A stretch of DNA of 64,000 nt, taken from positions 1 to 64,000 of IMG/VR virus record IMGVR_UViG_3300049489_000993, one strand, 5' to 3'. Source of the stretch: a virus. Numbering within the stretch: the stretch's first letter is position 1; every line of letters starts with the position of its first letter. The translations under genes were made by a program, and so were the position numbers. Positions 8,418 through 15,229 of this stretch are shown one piece after another. The notes beneath the pieces are model-generated. The model ran no database searches, was not told the origin of the DNA, and worked only from the letters and a program-made list of their open reading frames with translations.

Positions 8418-9905
8418 TCAGGTGCGCGTGGCCAGCCAAGCGGGAAGATCGGCCGCCGACGAAAGCACCTCGATCGAGAACGCCTCTTCGCGTGCGTAAA
8501 TCTCACCACGCTTGGCACTCTGCGCGCACAGCGCCTCTTGGTGGCGATCCGCGAAGTCGACCACGATTGCGCGACGCTTGCCCTCGCTGGCGGTGAGCAC
8601 GCGAAAGACATCTTGGGTCACGGTGACGCTGGCCGAGCCCCCTTTGGCGTAGACGAGGGCGGGGAGGTCGACGCCTTCGCCGAGCACGGAGGTGCCGACG
8701 AGGCAGCGGTGCTCGCCGCGGTTGAAAGCTTGGATCGCGGCGAAGACGTCTTCGTCTTTGACGGCTTTGCCGTCGGCGCCGCGCACGAATACGGCGTCAG
8801 GGATCATTTCGGACAGCGTGATGCCATGGTCGATGTGCTCGACGAGCACGATGACGCGCTTGCCGGTGGCGAGGAGAGCTTGGGCAGCCCAGGCGGCCCA
8901 ACTGTTGCGGCCGTGGTGGCGCTCGACGCCCCATCGATAGGCGCTGGGAAGCGATTGCGGGCCGAGCACGGGGGCAGTGATGGGCGCGAAAACGACGTCG
9001 ACGGGGCAGAGATAGCCTTGCTCAACGAGGTCTTGCACATGGATCTTGGCGACGACGTTGGCGAGCACGGCGTCCATGAGGATCTCGGTGTTGGTGTCGC
9101 TGCGAAAATGCGTGCCGGTTGCGCCATACCTGTAGTAGATGTTATGCGCTAGATCATTTATACGATGATACGACAAAGCCGCCGCATGATGATATTCGTC
9201 GAGAATCAAGATGTTGCGAGTATCATAGAATGATTGCGGGAACTTCACCGCGCTCGCTGCGGTGGTCACAACCACCTTGGCGGCGAAGATTTCATCCTCG
9301 CGGAGGGAGGCTTGGTTCTCTCGCCGGTCGCCGTGCTCGTCGTGGGTGGTCTTGGGCCAGCCCCCGGTGACCTCTTGGATCGCTGCCGGGGAGAGCGAGG
9401 GGCCGAGGTCGCGCTGGAGAGCGAGCCAGGTTTGGTGGACGATGGCCTTTGTGGGCGCGATCCACAGCGTCGGCAGATTCAGTTTGTCGACGATGGCGGC
9501 GAGCATAACCGTCTTGCCCGATCTTGGCGGTGCGTCGAGCACGCCCCGCTCGGCGGCCAAGGCGGCCTCGACGAGCTGGGCCTGATAGGGGCGGAGCTTG
9601 ATCGTGGGGGACCACAGAGGCAGCTCAGTAGCAGGGCGGGTGCGGGTGTCCACCACGCGGAGCTGGGTGCCATATTTGGCAAAAAGGCGGCATGCCTCTG
9701 AAACGAGCCCAGCGGGCATATGGCCGTCTTTTGACAAAAGCCGCAGGTGCCCATCCCACCCATCATCGATCGTGGCTGTAAAGCCATCCTGCGCAGCGTA
9801 GGCCATATCGTAGCGCACCAGCTCCAACAAACCTGGGTCGGCGTGCAGGATTTGGGCGTGGGCGTTTCCGAGTAGGCAAACTGGGTGCTGGATCGACGTC
9901 GTCAT
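8418..9905 (-). CDS. Superfamily 2 DEAD/DEAH-type DNA helicase
   Basis: A 495-residue helicase resembling phage UvsW/ComFA-like or type III restriction helicases. The ATG at 9905 has TGGAG upstream; the remaining upstream frame is non-coding. Motif I is APPRSGKT, motif II is LDEYHH (DExH) and motif III-like YGATGT follows. The C-terminal RecA domain has VGTSVLGEGVDLPAL. Motif VI (QDVFRVL) has Phe where the usual Gly stands, an oddity. An N-terminal region of about 110 residues before motif I may bind DNA. It could remodel forks, initiate replication or resolve recombination intermediates. Confidence 0.88.
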   Translation of the reverse strand: MTTSIQHPVCLLGNAHAQILHADPGLLELVRYDMAYAAQDGFTATIDDGWDGHLRLLSKDGHMPAGLVSEACRLFAKYGTQLRVVDTRTRPATELPLWSPTIKLRPYQAQLVEAALAAERGVLDAPPRSGKTVMLAAIVDKLNLPTLWIAPTKAIVHQTWLALQRDLGPSLSPAAIQEVTGGWPKTTHDEHGDRRENQASLREDEIFAAKVVVTTAASAVKFPQSFYDTRNILILDEYHHAAALSYHRINDLAHNIYYRYGATGTHFRSDTNTEILMDAVLANVVAKIHVQDLVEQGYLCPVDVVFAPITAPVLGPQSLPSAYRWGVERHHGRNSWAAWAAQALLATGKRVIVLVEHIDHGITLSEMIPDAVFVRGADGKAVKDEDVFAAIQAFNRGEHRCLVGTSVLGEGVDLPALVYAKGGSASVTVTQDVFRVLTASEGKRRAIVVDFADRHQEALCAQSAKRGEIYAREEAFSIEVLSSAADLPAWLATRT

Positions 9906-9948
9906 GGTGCTCCAGCCGGTAGTAACGCTCGTCGAGGCGAAGCGTCCA

Positions 9949-10012
9949 GCGAGGCTTTGCGAGCTGGCGCGAGCCTTTGCGCCGAAGCCGAGCGGCGAGG
10001 CTTTGCGAGCTG
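9949..10012 (+). repeat. 18-bp direct repeat pair
   Basis: The 18 bases GCGAGGCTTTGCGAGCTG occur at 9949-9966 and 9995-10012, 46 bp apart, with a degenerate version (GAGCCTTTGCGCCGAAG) between them. The core CGAGGCTTTGCGAG also occurs in inverse orientation at 10063-10076. They resemble iterons, and their spacing is not an exact multiple of the helical turn. Confidence 0.75.
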
Positions 10013-10053
10013 CGAAGGCGCAGGCCGCGGAATCGTGATCGCGATTGCGTGCG

Positions 10054-10085
10054 AGAGTGTTCCTCGCAAAGCCTCGGAACACTCT
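10054..10085. repeat. Perfect 10-bp inverted repeat
   Basis: AGAGTGTTCC (10054-10063) and GGAACACTCT (10076-10085) are exact inverse complements with a 12-base loop TCGCAAAGCCTC. The loop is the complement of the core of the nearby direct repeats, so this hairpin and the repeats could pair. It has no T-run on either side, so it is not a typical terminator. Confidence 0.8.
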
Positions 10086-10157
10086 ATGTAGCTTCTATGT
10101 CACTCTTCCTTCTTGGGTGTTCTGTTTGTGTTCTGTTCTGTTCTTTAGGCGCGGGAC

Positions 10158-10185
10158 GTCCGCGGACCGTCCGCGGGACATTTTT
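10158..10185 (+). other. GC palindrome cluster with stem-loop and T-run
   Basis: GTCCGCGGAC at 10158-10167 is a perfect palindrome, followed by a near copy at 10169-10179. As RNA from the plus strand, CCGCGGA (10160-10166) pairs with TCCGCGG (10170-10176) across a three-base loop and is followed by ATTTTTAG. It could terminate rightward transcripts or be a protein-binding site. Confidence 0.45.
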
Positions 10186-10214
10186 AGATTGGTTTTTGAC
10201 GTCGTCACCGCAAG

Positions 10215-10228
10215 CAAACTGTAGTTTG
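10215..10228. promoter_or_regulatory. Operator-like palindrome
   Basis: CAAACT-GT-AGTTTG is a perfect 6+6 inverted repeat 74 bases beyond the end of the downstream initiator-like gene and inside the non-coding region. It has the size of a dimeric regulator site. No adjacent promoter is convincing. Confidence 0.4.
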
Positions 10229-10302
10229 ACTGTCGCACAAAAACTCGCATTTGGCGCGACAGCGTCACGACAGCGGCAGTACAGAGGCCGGGCGCAGCAC
10301 CC

Positions 10303-10803
10303 CTACATTTCGGTCTGTTTTTGGGACATTTCGGCCCCCGCGGAACCCGGTTTTGCGGCCTTTGGAGTGCGGCGGCGGGCGTTGTGTTTTGCGCGCCCAG
10401 CGGCTTGTCGCTCGCGGTACGCCTGCTTGCGAGCGGCCTCGGCTTCGCGACGCCGGACGCCGTCCCCACCGTACAGCGCCCATTCGTGGATCACGTAGCC
10501 CGCAGAAGTGCGATCCAACCAGCGATGCCGCTCCAACCCCTCTAGAAGCCCCGCAACCGGCATACGCACCCCAGTCGGGGTGGCGGGGGCGTATTGGTCC
10601 CAGTAGATAAGGCGGGCAAGTGCGTCGTCTGGGAGGGTGAGGCGCCCGTCTTTGGACCGGGTCTCCGCAGCCCAGCTCCACAGGCCAATGAGGATGTCGA
10701 CCAGGGCGCCCCGGTGAATGCCCAACGCGCGCGCTGTCACAGCGAGCTTTGTGTGCCGCACGAAATCCACATGCAAACAGAACCAAGCAACGGGGGTCTT
10801 CAT
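10303..10803 (-). CDS. Initiator-like winged-helix protein, paralogue B
   Basis: A 166-residue protein with the layout of phage replication-initiator or replisome-organiser proteins. The N-terminal 110 residues (VDFVRHTKLAVTARAL, then ALVDILIGLWSWAAE, then GYVIHEWALYGG) match the start of the preceding gene in order and spacing, suggesting tandem duplication. A Lys/Arg/Ala-rich tail follows (EAARKQAYRERQAAGRAK). Its ATG overlaps the upstream stop (ATGA). It borders the repeat-rich non-coding region, fitting a role in origin recognition. Family inference rests on pattern only. Confidence 0.7.
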   Translation of the reverse strand: MKTPVAWFCLHVDFVRHTKLAVTARALGIHRGALVDILIGLWSWAAETRSKDGRLTLPDDALARLIYWDQYAPATPTGVRMPVAGLLEGLERHRWLDRTSAGYVIHEWALYGGDGVRRREAEAARKQAYRERQAAGRAKHNARRRTPKAAKPGSAGAEMSQKQTEM

Positions 10804-11225
10804 ACGCCCCCCCGTGGGAAAAGCGAAACCACGCGCGCCGAAGTGCGGCGAGGGGGAGCGGCACGGTTGGCCGCTCTAGTCGCGAGCTGCTTGGCGACAG
10901 CGGCGGGCGAGCGCAGTCCTTGGGCGCGATGCCAATCGCGTACGAAATACCGCCCCCCGACGCGATGCTCAATCCAGCCTTCGCGCGCCAATACGTCGCG
11001 CAGTGCATACGGCGACTGCGGGGAAATGGTCGGCCACATCGTCACGGCGGCGAGCGTGTCTGGAGCGGGGACTTCGCCCGAGCGTGGCGCCGTGCGAAGC
11101 ACAAACCCCCAAAGAGCTACGAGTAGGTACACCAAGCTCGCCGGATGCACCTGTAGCCGCCGCGCGGTAGTGGCGACGCGGAAATCGTCAATAAAATCGA
11201 TCGGGACGCGAATGTGATCACGCAT
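10800..11225 (-). CDS. Initiator-like winged-helix protein, paralogue A
   Basis: A 141-residue protein. I chose the ATG at 11225, preceded by AAGAGG; a longer frame to 11312 has no good ribosome site. IDFIDDFRVATTARRLQ, SLVYLLVALWGFVL and RYFVRDWHRAQG line up with the next gene. A short basic tail follows. The pair are probable DNA-binding proteins, possibly acting as a heterodimer or at different sites. The 204 bases upstream (11226-11429) hold no gene and only weak promoter matches (TTGACG, 17 bases, AATCTT). Confidence 0.7.
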   Translation of the reverse strand: MRDHIRVPIDFIDDFRVATTARRLQVHPASLVYLLVALWGFVLRTAPRSGEVPAPDTLAAVTMWPTISPQSPYALRDVLAREGWIEHRVGGRYFVRDWHRAQGLRSPAAVAKQLATRAANRAAPPRRTSARVVSLFPRGGV

Positions 11226-11429
11226 GGTGAAAAACCTCTTTCCGCGCCATGGCCTGTCTGCTATGCACGGCCTACGGCGCTCGTCGTCGGAAAGGTCAGC
11301 ACCCCTCACCACGAGACGCGCTGGCCTTTCGCTTTTTCTGCGGGCAAGATTCTGCGTCGCGTAGGCCGCGTCAATCGGGGGTCAAAGCCGCGTGCGTTAC
11401 CACGGACTGAAATCACGAAACGAATCGAT

Positions 11430-12296
11430 TTACGCCGCCTCCCGTGCAGGCGGCAGCGCCGCGGGATAGTGCTTGGCCAAAATGCGGTTCAGCTCGTCGA
11501 TCAGATCGAGCCTCAAGAATGTGATGTGCGCGTTGCCGTTTTTGAAGCCGCGGAACCGCAGGTAGCCGTGCAGCTCGGCGTCTTTGGTTGTGGCGTCGCT
11601 GTCGGAAGTCATCCAATCCTGGCGGCGCAGGAGCGCCCAGGCGCCTTGATCGCTCGCGGGCTCGGGTTTGCCGTCGAGCACGGAAAAGACGCGCACGAGG
11701 TCGTCGAGCTTGGCGGCGAACGTGTGCGTGGGGCCGTAGCAATCGGTGCGGAGCTTGCCGGCCTTGGTGCGCCGGGTGAAGTGCTCGCACGCGTAGGTCA
11801 CGACGAGGCGCTTGCCGAAGCGTACGGGGTCGTTGGTCTTGTAGTTCCACGAGAGCTTGCGAAAGACGTTCAGGATGCCCCGCTCGAAGATCTCGTCACG
11901 CTGGCCGGCGAGGGCGGTGAACGTCGCGAGCACGTTGGCCTCGGTGAACGCCGGCATCGTCAGTTCGTCGAGCTGCGTGCGCCATTCCGCGCGAGCCTGT
12001 TGATCCATCATCTGTTCGAGACCCGTGCGCGCGAGCACCTCCGACCAGCACGCCGCATCGACGCGCGCGATGGCGGTTTGAATCTGCTCCAGCTCGCCAA
12101 ACTCGCGCCGCGTGCGCGTCCATTCCAGCGTGAGGTCGTAGGAGAGCCGCGCCTCGGCGGTCTCGCCGCCGAAAAGCGCGCAACGGCGCTCCTGCATGCG
12201 CAGGTAGCCCGTGCGCAGCTCGAGGATGGATTCGATCAGCGCAGCGCGGCGCATAAAAAGCGCGTCCAATGAGAGCGAGCGGATGAGGTCAGTCAT
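11430..12296 (-). CDS. DUF4942-domain protein
   Basis: A 288-residue protein starting at ATG 12296, which overlaps the upstream gene by eight bases; longer in-frame codons lie inside that gene. The sequence fits DUF4942: a helical N-terminus (DLIRSLSLDALFMRR), FRKLSWNYKTNDPVRFGKR, and the C-terminal signature KNGNAHITFLRLDLIDELN ending in AKHYPAALP. DUF4942 proteins are frequent in phages and plasmids but their function is unknown. Its position suggests an early gene. Confidence 0.8.
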   Translation of the reverse strand: MTDLIRSLSLDALFMRRAALIESILELRTGYLRMQERRCALFGGETAEARLSYDLTLEWTRTRREFGELEQIQTAIARVDAACWSEVLARTGLEQMMDQQARAEWRTQLDELTMPAFTEANVLATFTALAGQRDEIFERGILNVFRKLSWNYKTNDPVRFGKRLVVTYACEHFTRRTKAGKLRTDCYGPTHTFAAKLDDLVRVFSVLDGKPEPASDQGAWALLRRQDWMTSDSDATTKDAELHGYLRFRGFKNGNAHITFLRLDLIDELNRILAKHYPAALPPAREAA

Positions 12297-12582
12297 GGGC
12301 GGCCCCACCTTCGTCGTCGAGGTAGAGGGTGTTGAGCCGGACAGGCTCCAGCGCATGCCATGGCAAACAGGCGCGAAAATCCCCGCGTGCAGGGAACGAC
12401 ACGACGGCGCACCCAGGCCGCCCGCCGGTACCGCGCGCGCCCGCGATCGTGCGCACCACCACGCCTTCCTCGCCGGCTTCAAGGAATGGCGCCGATGGGA
12501 TGCGGAGCCAGGGGGGGTACTGCCCATAGGAGCCCGTCGACTCAGCGACACGAACGCGAGAACCCTTGCGCATCTGAGTCAT
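12289..12582 (-). CDS. Small hypothetical protein, probable SH3-like beta barrel
   Basis: Predicted 97 residues. The ATG at 12582 has a strong AAGGAG six bases upstream. The pattern KGSRVRVAES near the start, EEGVVVRTIAG in the middle and CAVVSFPARGDF suggests a small all-beta, SH3/KOW-like fold. The C-terminus is acidic (YLDDEGGAAHD). Function unknown; it belongs to the early small-gene operon. Confidence 0.7.
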   Translation of the reverse strand: MTQMRKGSRVRVAESTGSYGQYPPWLRIPSAPFLEAGEEGVVVRTIAGARGTGGRPGCAVVSFPARGDFRACLPWHALEPVRLNTLYLDDEGGAAHD

Positions 12583-12584
12583 GG

Positions 12585-12851
12585 CTAGCTCCTTCCCCCG
12601 CGGTAGCCATCGCGCGGGCCTTTCAGGCGCGGCATACGCCACGCTTCGCCAGTCGCGTTCCCGTGCTCGGCACGCTTGCGGACCGCAACGACATCTTGCG
12701 CCACCGTCGACCGCGGCACACCGAACAACTCGGACACGAGCACGATGGTGGTGCACCCCTCGACGACGCGCGTATCGAGCGCGTCAGCGCTGCCGTTGTC
12801 GTCGTTCAGCGCGATGAACTCAATCGCGCGTGTGTAACTTGCGTGCTTCAT
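12585..12851 (-). CDS. Small putative helix-turn-helix protein
   Basis: An 88-residue protein with GAGG six bases before the ATG. The start, YTRAIEFIALND, is typical of small phage early proteins. LVSELFGVPRSTVAQDVVAVRKRA looks like a helix-turn-helix whose second helix (STVAQDVVAVRK) would read DNA. It might regulate the early region or act with the initiator-like proteins. It follows the upstream gene by one base. Confidence 0.65.
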   Translation of the reverse strand: MKHASYTRAIEFIALNDDNGSADALDTRVVEGCTTIVLVSELFGVPRSTVAQDVVAVRKRAEHGNATGEAWRMPRLKGPRDGYRGGRS

Positions 12852-12852
12852 C

Positions 12853-13050
12853 TCAGTCCTCGTCCCGCGTGAGCTTCTCCAGAAGACCCTCGTGCTCGTC
12901 GGCGATCTTCACGATGCGGCGGCAGCTACGGATCAAGCGAGCGCGAGCGCGCTTCTCCGAAGCAGAGAGGTCGTCATCCTCGATGGCCGCCTCGCAGGCT
13001 GCGAGGTCACCCAGCGTGTTCTCGAACTTGCAGTAGCTCATGTTGCCCAT
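12853..13050 (-). CDS. Small conserved phage protein of the MSYCxFENT type
   Basis: A 65-residue product. MSYCKFENTLGDLAACEAAI matches a small protein type I recall from many phages and prophages (often starting MSYCRFxNT), of unknown function. The ATG at 13050 lies one base beyond the upstream stop; the ATG at 13041, beginning MSYC, is the alternative and may be the real start. The remainder is charged and helical (SASEKRARARLIRSCRRIVK). Confidence 0.75.
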   Translation of the reverse strand: MGNMSYCKFENTLGDLAACEAAIEDDDLSASEKRARARLIRSCRRIVKIADEHEGLLEKLTRDED

Positions 13051-13051
13051 C

Positions 13052-13534
13052 TCACACCCCGTTTCTCCCAAAGATGACGCCACCAAAGGCGCCGTACTGA
13101 CAGATCACGTCGCGGACGTTGTCGTCACCGTGCGACATGAAGCCGGCAAGGATCTCAGCGGGGTTCGTCGCGACAACGCCTTTGCCCCACAGCGTCACGA
13201 TCCAGCGCTCGTTGTCGTCGAGAGCTGCGGCTTGCTGTGCCAGCCTACGCACGCCGCGCAGCGCAGTCGTGCGCGTCAGCACCACGTCGCCGCCGTGCTT
13301 CGCGTCGAAGCGCACGCGCACCTTCCAGCCGGCGCGCATGAGCTTGTCGTCGGGGAAGCGCGGATCGGGGCGCCCCCAACTCACGACCTCTGCGCCCTCG
13401 TCCGACCAGTAGTGAACGGCCCGCCAGACGCACTCAGCCTCGAGCCAGTCGACGGCGGTGGGCTTTCGCGGTGCGGGCGGGAAGGAGCGTGCGAGCCTGT
13501 CCAGGGCCTTCGTAGCGGCTGCGGCGCGATTCAC
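13052..13534 (-). CDS. Hypothetical protein (160 aa)
   Basis: The GTG at 13534 overlaps the preceding stop (GTGA) and has a strong AAGGAGG upstream. The protein starts with an Ala/Arg-rich helix, then WLEAECVWRAVHYW, a beta-like part (KVRVRFDAKHGGDVVLTRTT) and a Gly-rich end (YGAFGGVIFGRNG). No family recognised. It is in the early operon. Confidence 0.65.
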   Translation of the reverse strand: MNRAAAATKALDRLARSFPPAPRKPTAVDWLEAECVWRAVHYWSDEGAEVVSWGRPDPRFPDDKLMRAGWKVRVRFDAKHGGDVVLTRTTALRGVRRLAQQAAALDDNERWIVTLWGKGVVATNPAEILAGFMSHGDDNVRDVICQYGAFGGVIFGRNGV

Positions 13535-13725
13535 ATGACCTCCTTCTCTAGGGTAACGCGAGCTTCGCGCACCAGTTGTTCCAACGCGCGGGCGGCGGCG
13601 AGCTGGGCTTCGGCGATGGACGGTGCCTCGCCGCTGTCGGCGGGGCCGCCGTTGCACCACACGGTCCAAGCGACGTGATCGTCGGCGGTGCCGTGAAATG
13701 AGGTTTCGTAAACTTGGGGGTTCAT
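13531..13725 (-). CDS. Small hypothetical protein (64 aa)
   Basis: The ATG at 13725 has AAGGAG five bases upstream and overlaps the previous stop (ATGA). The product has a beta-like start (YETSFHGTADDHVAWTVWCN) and a helical end (AEAQLAAARALEQLVREAR). It resembles small phage proteins with a ubiquitin-like or DUF-type beta-alpha layout. No function can be assigned. Confidence 0.65.
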   Translation of the reverse strand: MNPQVYETSFHGTADDHVAWTVWCNGGPADSGEAPSIAEAQLAAARALEQLVREARVTLEKEVM

Positions 13726-13973
13726 GCGGGCTCCTTGGTGGTGGTGGTGAAGCCGTAATCGTGTTGCTGGGCAGCGGCGTGAATCGAGGCGAGCGAGCGG
13801 TGATTTTTGATCTCGAGGCTCAGCCCGGCGGCGACGAGGTCGTCCGCGATCGCTTCGCAGTCCTCTGCGGTCGGGGTGTAGTTGCGGTCGGAGCCCTTGA
13901 AGCCCTGACGGCGCGCTTCGGCGTAGCAGCGGGCGAGGGCTTTTTCGAGGTGGCGGATCATGGTGCTGGGCAT
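13722..13973 (-). CDS. First gene of the leftward early operon, hypothetical (83 aa)
   Basis: An 83-residue product from ATG 13973, preceded by GGGAGAGA. The sequence MIRHLEKALARCYAEARRQG, then YTPTAEDCEAIADDLVAAG, is helical and may bind nucleic acid. It is directly downstream of copy 2 of the repeated promoter element and is thus probably the first product of the early transcript. Family not recognised. Confidence 0.65.
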   Translation of the reverse strand: MPSTMIRHLEKALARCYAEARRQGFKGSDRNYTPTAEDCEAIADDLVAAGLSLEIKNHRSLASIHAAAQQHDYGFTTTTKEPA

Positions 13974-14014
13974 CGGTCTCTCTCCCTTGCGGCCTTTTGT
14001 GGCGCCGCGAATCC

Positions 14015-14074
14015 AGATTGGCACCTTGGATCTTGGGTGTCAAGCGTGAGACTATGACGTCTTGGATCTTGGGG
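14015..14074 (-). promoter_or_regulatory. Repeated promoter/operator element, copy 2, with an extra half site
   Basis: 14024-14054 is identical to 5194-5224: TTGACA (14043-14038), 17 bases, CAATCT (14020-14015) on the minus strand. A second CTTGGATCTTGGG lies at 14061-14073, 36 bases from the first. The region lies between divergent gene starts at 13973 (left) and 14146 (right), so it may control both directions. Confidence 0.6.
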
Positions 14075-14145
14075 ACTAAGTGCGCGGATCTGCTTGGATC
14101 AGGCGACGACCGCATCGGGGTGACGCGGGGGCGTTAGGGACCCAT

Positions 14146-14334
14146 ATGCGCAAAGAGATGCGGGAAGAGATCCTCGAAGCGGTCTTGGACTCCTTGCACG
14201 CCGAAGCGATGGCCGTCGTGAAGGCGGGAAATCCGGCGGGCTGGGAGGCTGCCCCGCGAGAACAACGCGACGACGCCGTATTGGCGGAGATCGTAGCGGC
14301 TGTTGTTCGTTTGTTTCGCGCGGGCGAGCCATGA
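14146..14334 (+). CDS. Small hypothetical protein (62 aa), first of the rightward cluster
   Basis: The start is ATG 14146 with TAGGGA upstream; in-frame codons further up overlap the regulatory region. It is a 62-residue helical, acidic protein (RKEMREEILEAVLDSLHAEA), perhaps a small coiled or inhibitor protein. It opens a rightward operon of genes that overlap one another by four bases, opposite to nearly all other genes in the window. Confidence 0.6.
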   Translation: MRKEMREEILEAVLDSLHAEAMAVVKAGNPAGWEAAPREQRDDAVLAEIVAAVVRLFRAGEP

Positions 14335-14531
14335 ACGTCGGCGACAAATGCCCGCAATGCGGCGGTGATCTTGAGCGCGACGAAGCGGACGTGGGTGTCG
14401 GCGTCATTTACGGGCCGGCCGGATGCCCAGCGTGTTTTTGGGTGGAGCCGGAGAGTGATCTGCTTGCAGGATTGCGTAGGTCGCGTGTGCACGAAGATGA
14501 AGCGCCACAGAAGGAGGAGGGAAAAGAATGA
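14331..14531 (+). CDS. Small zinc-ribbon protein
   Basis: A 66-residue product starting at an ATGA overlap. CPQCGG near residue 7 and CPACF near residue 32 form a four-Cys zinc ribbon. The C-terminus is charged (HEDEAPQKEEGKE). Such small phage zinc ribbons often bind DNA, RNA or host RNA polymerase, but no target can be named. Confidence 0.7.
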   Translation: MNVGDKCPQCGGDLERDEADVGVGVIYGPAGCPACFWVEPESDLLAGLRRSRVHEDEAPQKEEGKE

Positions 14532-14797
14532 CTCTACTATCCCGTCTCAAATCTATTGGTGCTTGCGTGGACGCCACCGAATGGGTCCGCACGCTGCCTA
14601 ACGGTGTGACATTGGCGCAGGCGTGGCGAGAATGCCCGCGCGCCGATTGGCTGCTGTGGCTCGCGGGTAAGGCGGTGCATGAGCACGGCTCGCCGCTGCA
14701 TCGGCAGGTCGTGCGGGCCGCTGCGCTGTGTGCGTCGACGCCGCAGAGCCTGGTTTTCGACGATGGCCCGCGCACGACAATCGAATGTGATCGCTGA
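14528..14797 (+). CDS. Hypothetical protein (89 aa)
   Basis: Starts at an ATGA overlap, with AGGAGGG upstream inside the previous gene. The 89 residues contain WVRTLPNGVTLAQAWRECPR and DWLLWLAGKA, a pattern of small phage proteins that usually precede Ala/Tyr-repeat proteins, as happens here. The protein is helical with many Trp. Function unknown. Confidence 0.65.
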   Translation: MTLLSRLKSIGACVDATEWVRTLPNGVTLAQAWRECPRADWLLWLAGKAVHEHGSPLHRQVVRAAALCASTPQSLVFDDGPRTTIECDR

Positions 14798-15029
14798 ACT
14801 GGTCGCGTGGTCGGAGGGCGCAGAGATTGACCTCGTCGGCGTGCGAGACGCCGCCGCCAACGCCGCCGCCTACGCCTACGCCTACGCCGCCTACGCCTAC
14901 GCCGCCTACGCCTACGCCGACGCCGCAAACGTCTACGCCGATGAGGCTCGAACTGGCTCCCTCCGCACAATGGCAGCTATCGTGCGCACGCACGTCGACG
15001 TCGCACTAGTAGAGAGGGGATTGCGATGA
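14763..15029 (+). CDS. Ala-Tyr repeat protein
   Basis: An 88-residue protein overlapping the previous gene by 35 bases if ATG 14763 is used; GTG 14787 is the alternative. Its centre is a low-complexity tract of Ala-Tyr units (AYAYAYAAYAYAAYAYADAA), encoded by GCCTAC-type hexamers. Flanks look ordinary (VIAELVAWSEGAEIDLVG and THVDVALVERGLR). Ala-rich repeats of this sort occur in small phage proteins of unknown role. Repeat slippage could change its length easily. Confidence 0.6.
   Translation: MARARQSNVIAELVAWSEGAEIDLVGVRDAAANAAAYAYAYAAYAYAAYAYADAANVYADEARTGSLRTMAAIVRTHVDVALVERGLR
14865..14930 (+). repeat. GCCTAC/GCCGCC hexamer repeats within a gene
   Basis: About ten near-perfect hexamers (GCCTAC interspersed with GCCGCC) encode the Ala-Tyr tract. 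The run is in frame and gives no stop codon. It is a plausible site of replication slippage. Confidence 0.8.
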
Positions 15030-15172
15030 TGATCGACATCGACAATCTTGAACGGCTCGCGAAGGCAGCCATCGGGGCGCGCACTGGGCCGGGTACTGGG
15101 CGAAGGGCTTGCACAGATCGAAGAGGCCGCAGCGGTGCTTGCCTCGCTGTCGACGGAAGGACCGGAGCATGA
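15026..15172 (+). pseudogene. Small gene with a probable one-base frameshift
   Basis: The frame begins at an ATGA overlap as MMIDIDNLERLAKAAIGAR and then turns Arg/Gly-rich and ends at 15172 after 48 codons. Shifting by one base at GGGG (15074-15077) gives a natural-looking helical ending (GLAQIEEAAAVLASLSTEGP) to a stop at 15182. Removing one G would restore a 51-residue protein. The cause could be a real mutation, a sequencing error or programmed shifting. A further 56-codon frame (15169-15339) overlaps at ATGA but contains the promoter below and is Arg/Ser-rich, so I do not call it. Confidence 0.5.
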
Positions 15173-15229
15173 AAAAGAGTAGCGCCTGGCGATGTCGAAG
15201 CTACCGCCCGATCTACGCGCGCTCTACCC

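Larger units (their letters stand above)
9906..10302. other. Non-coding, repeat-rich region; candidate replication origin
   Basis: About 400 bases without a believable gene. It contains two direct copies of GCGAGGCTTTGCGAGCTG (9949-9966, 9995-10012), an inverted copy of its core (10063-10076), a 10-bp inverted repeat (10054-10085), a pyrimidine/T-rich stretch (10085-10146), a GC-rich palindrome cluster with stem-loop (10153-10185) and a small operator-like palindrome (10215-10228). Two initiator-like genes lie just upstream in the reading direction and a helicase just downstream. Origin, promoter and attenuator functions are all possible. Confidence 0.5.

Noticed and set aside
8418-9905. The SF2 helicase as a type III restriction subunit
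   Set aside because: No methylase partner is adjacent and the protein lies among replication genes; a phage replication or recombination helicase fits better.
10095-10469. A 124-codon minus-strand frame through the repeat-rich region
   Set aside because: Its start lies inside the initiator-like gene in another frame, it has no ribosome site and its text is Arg/Thr/Lys-rich without motifs; the region is better read as non-coding.
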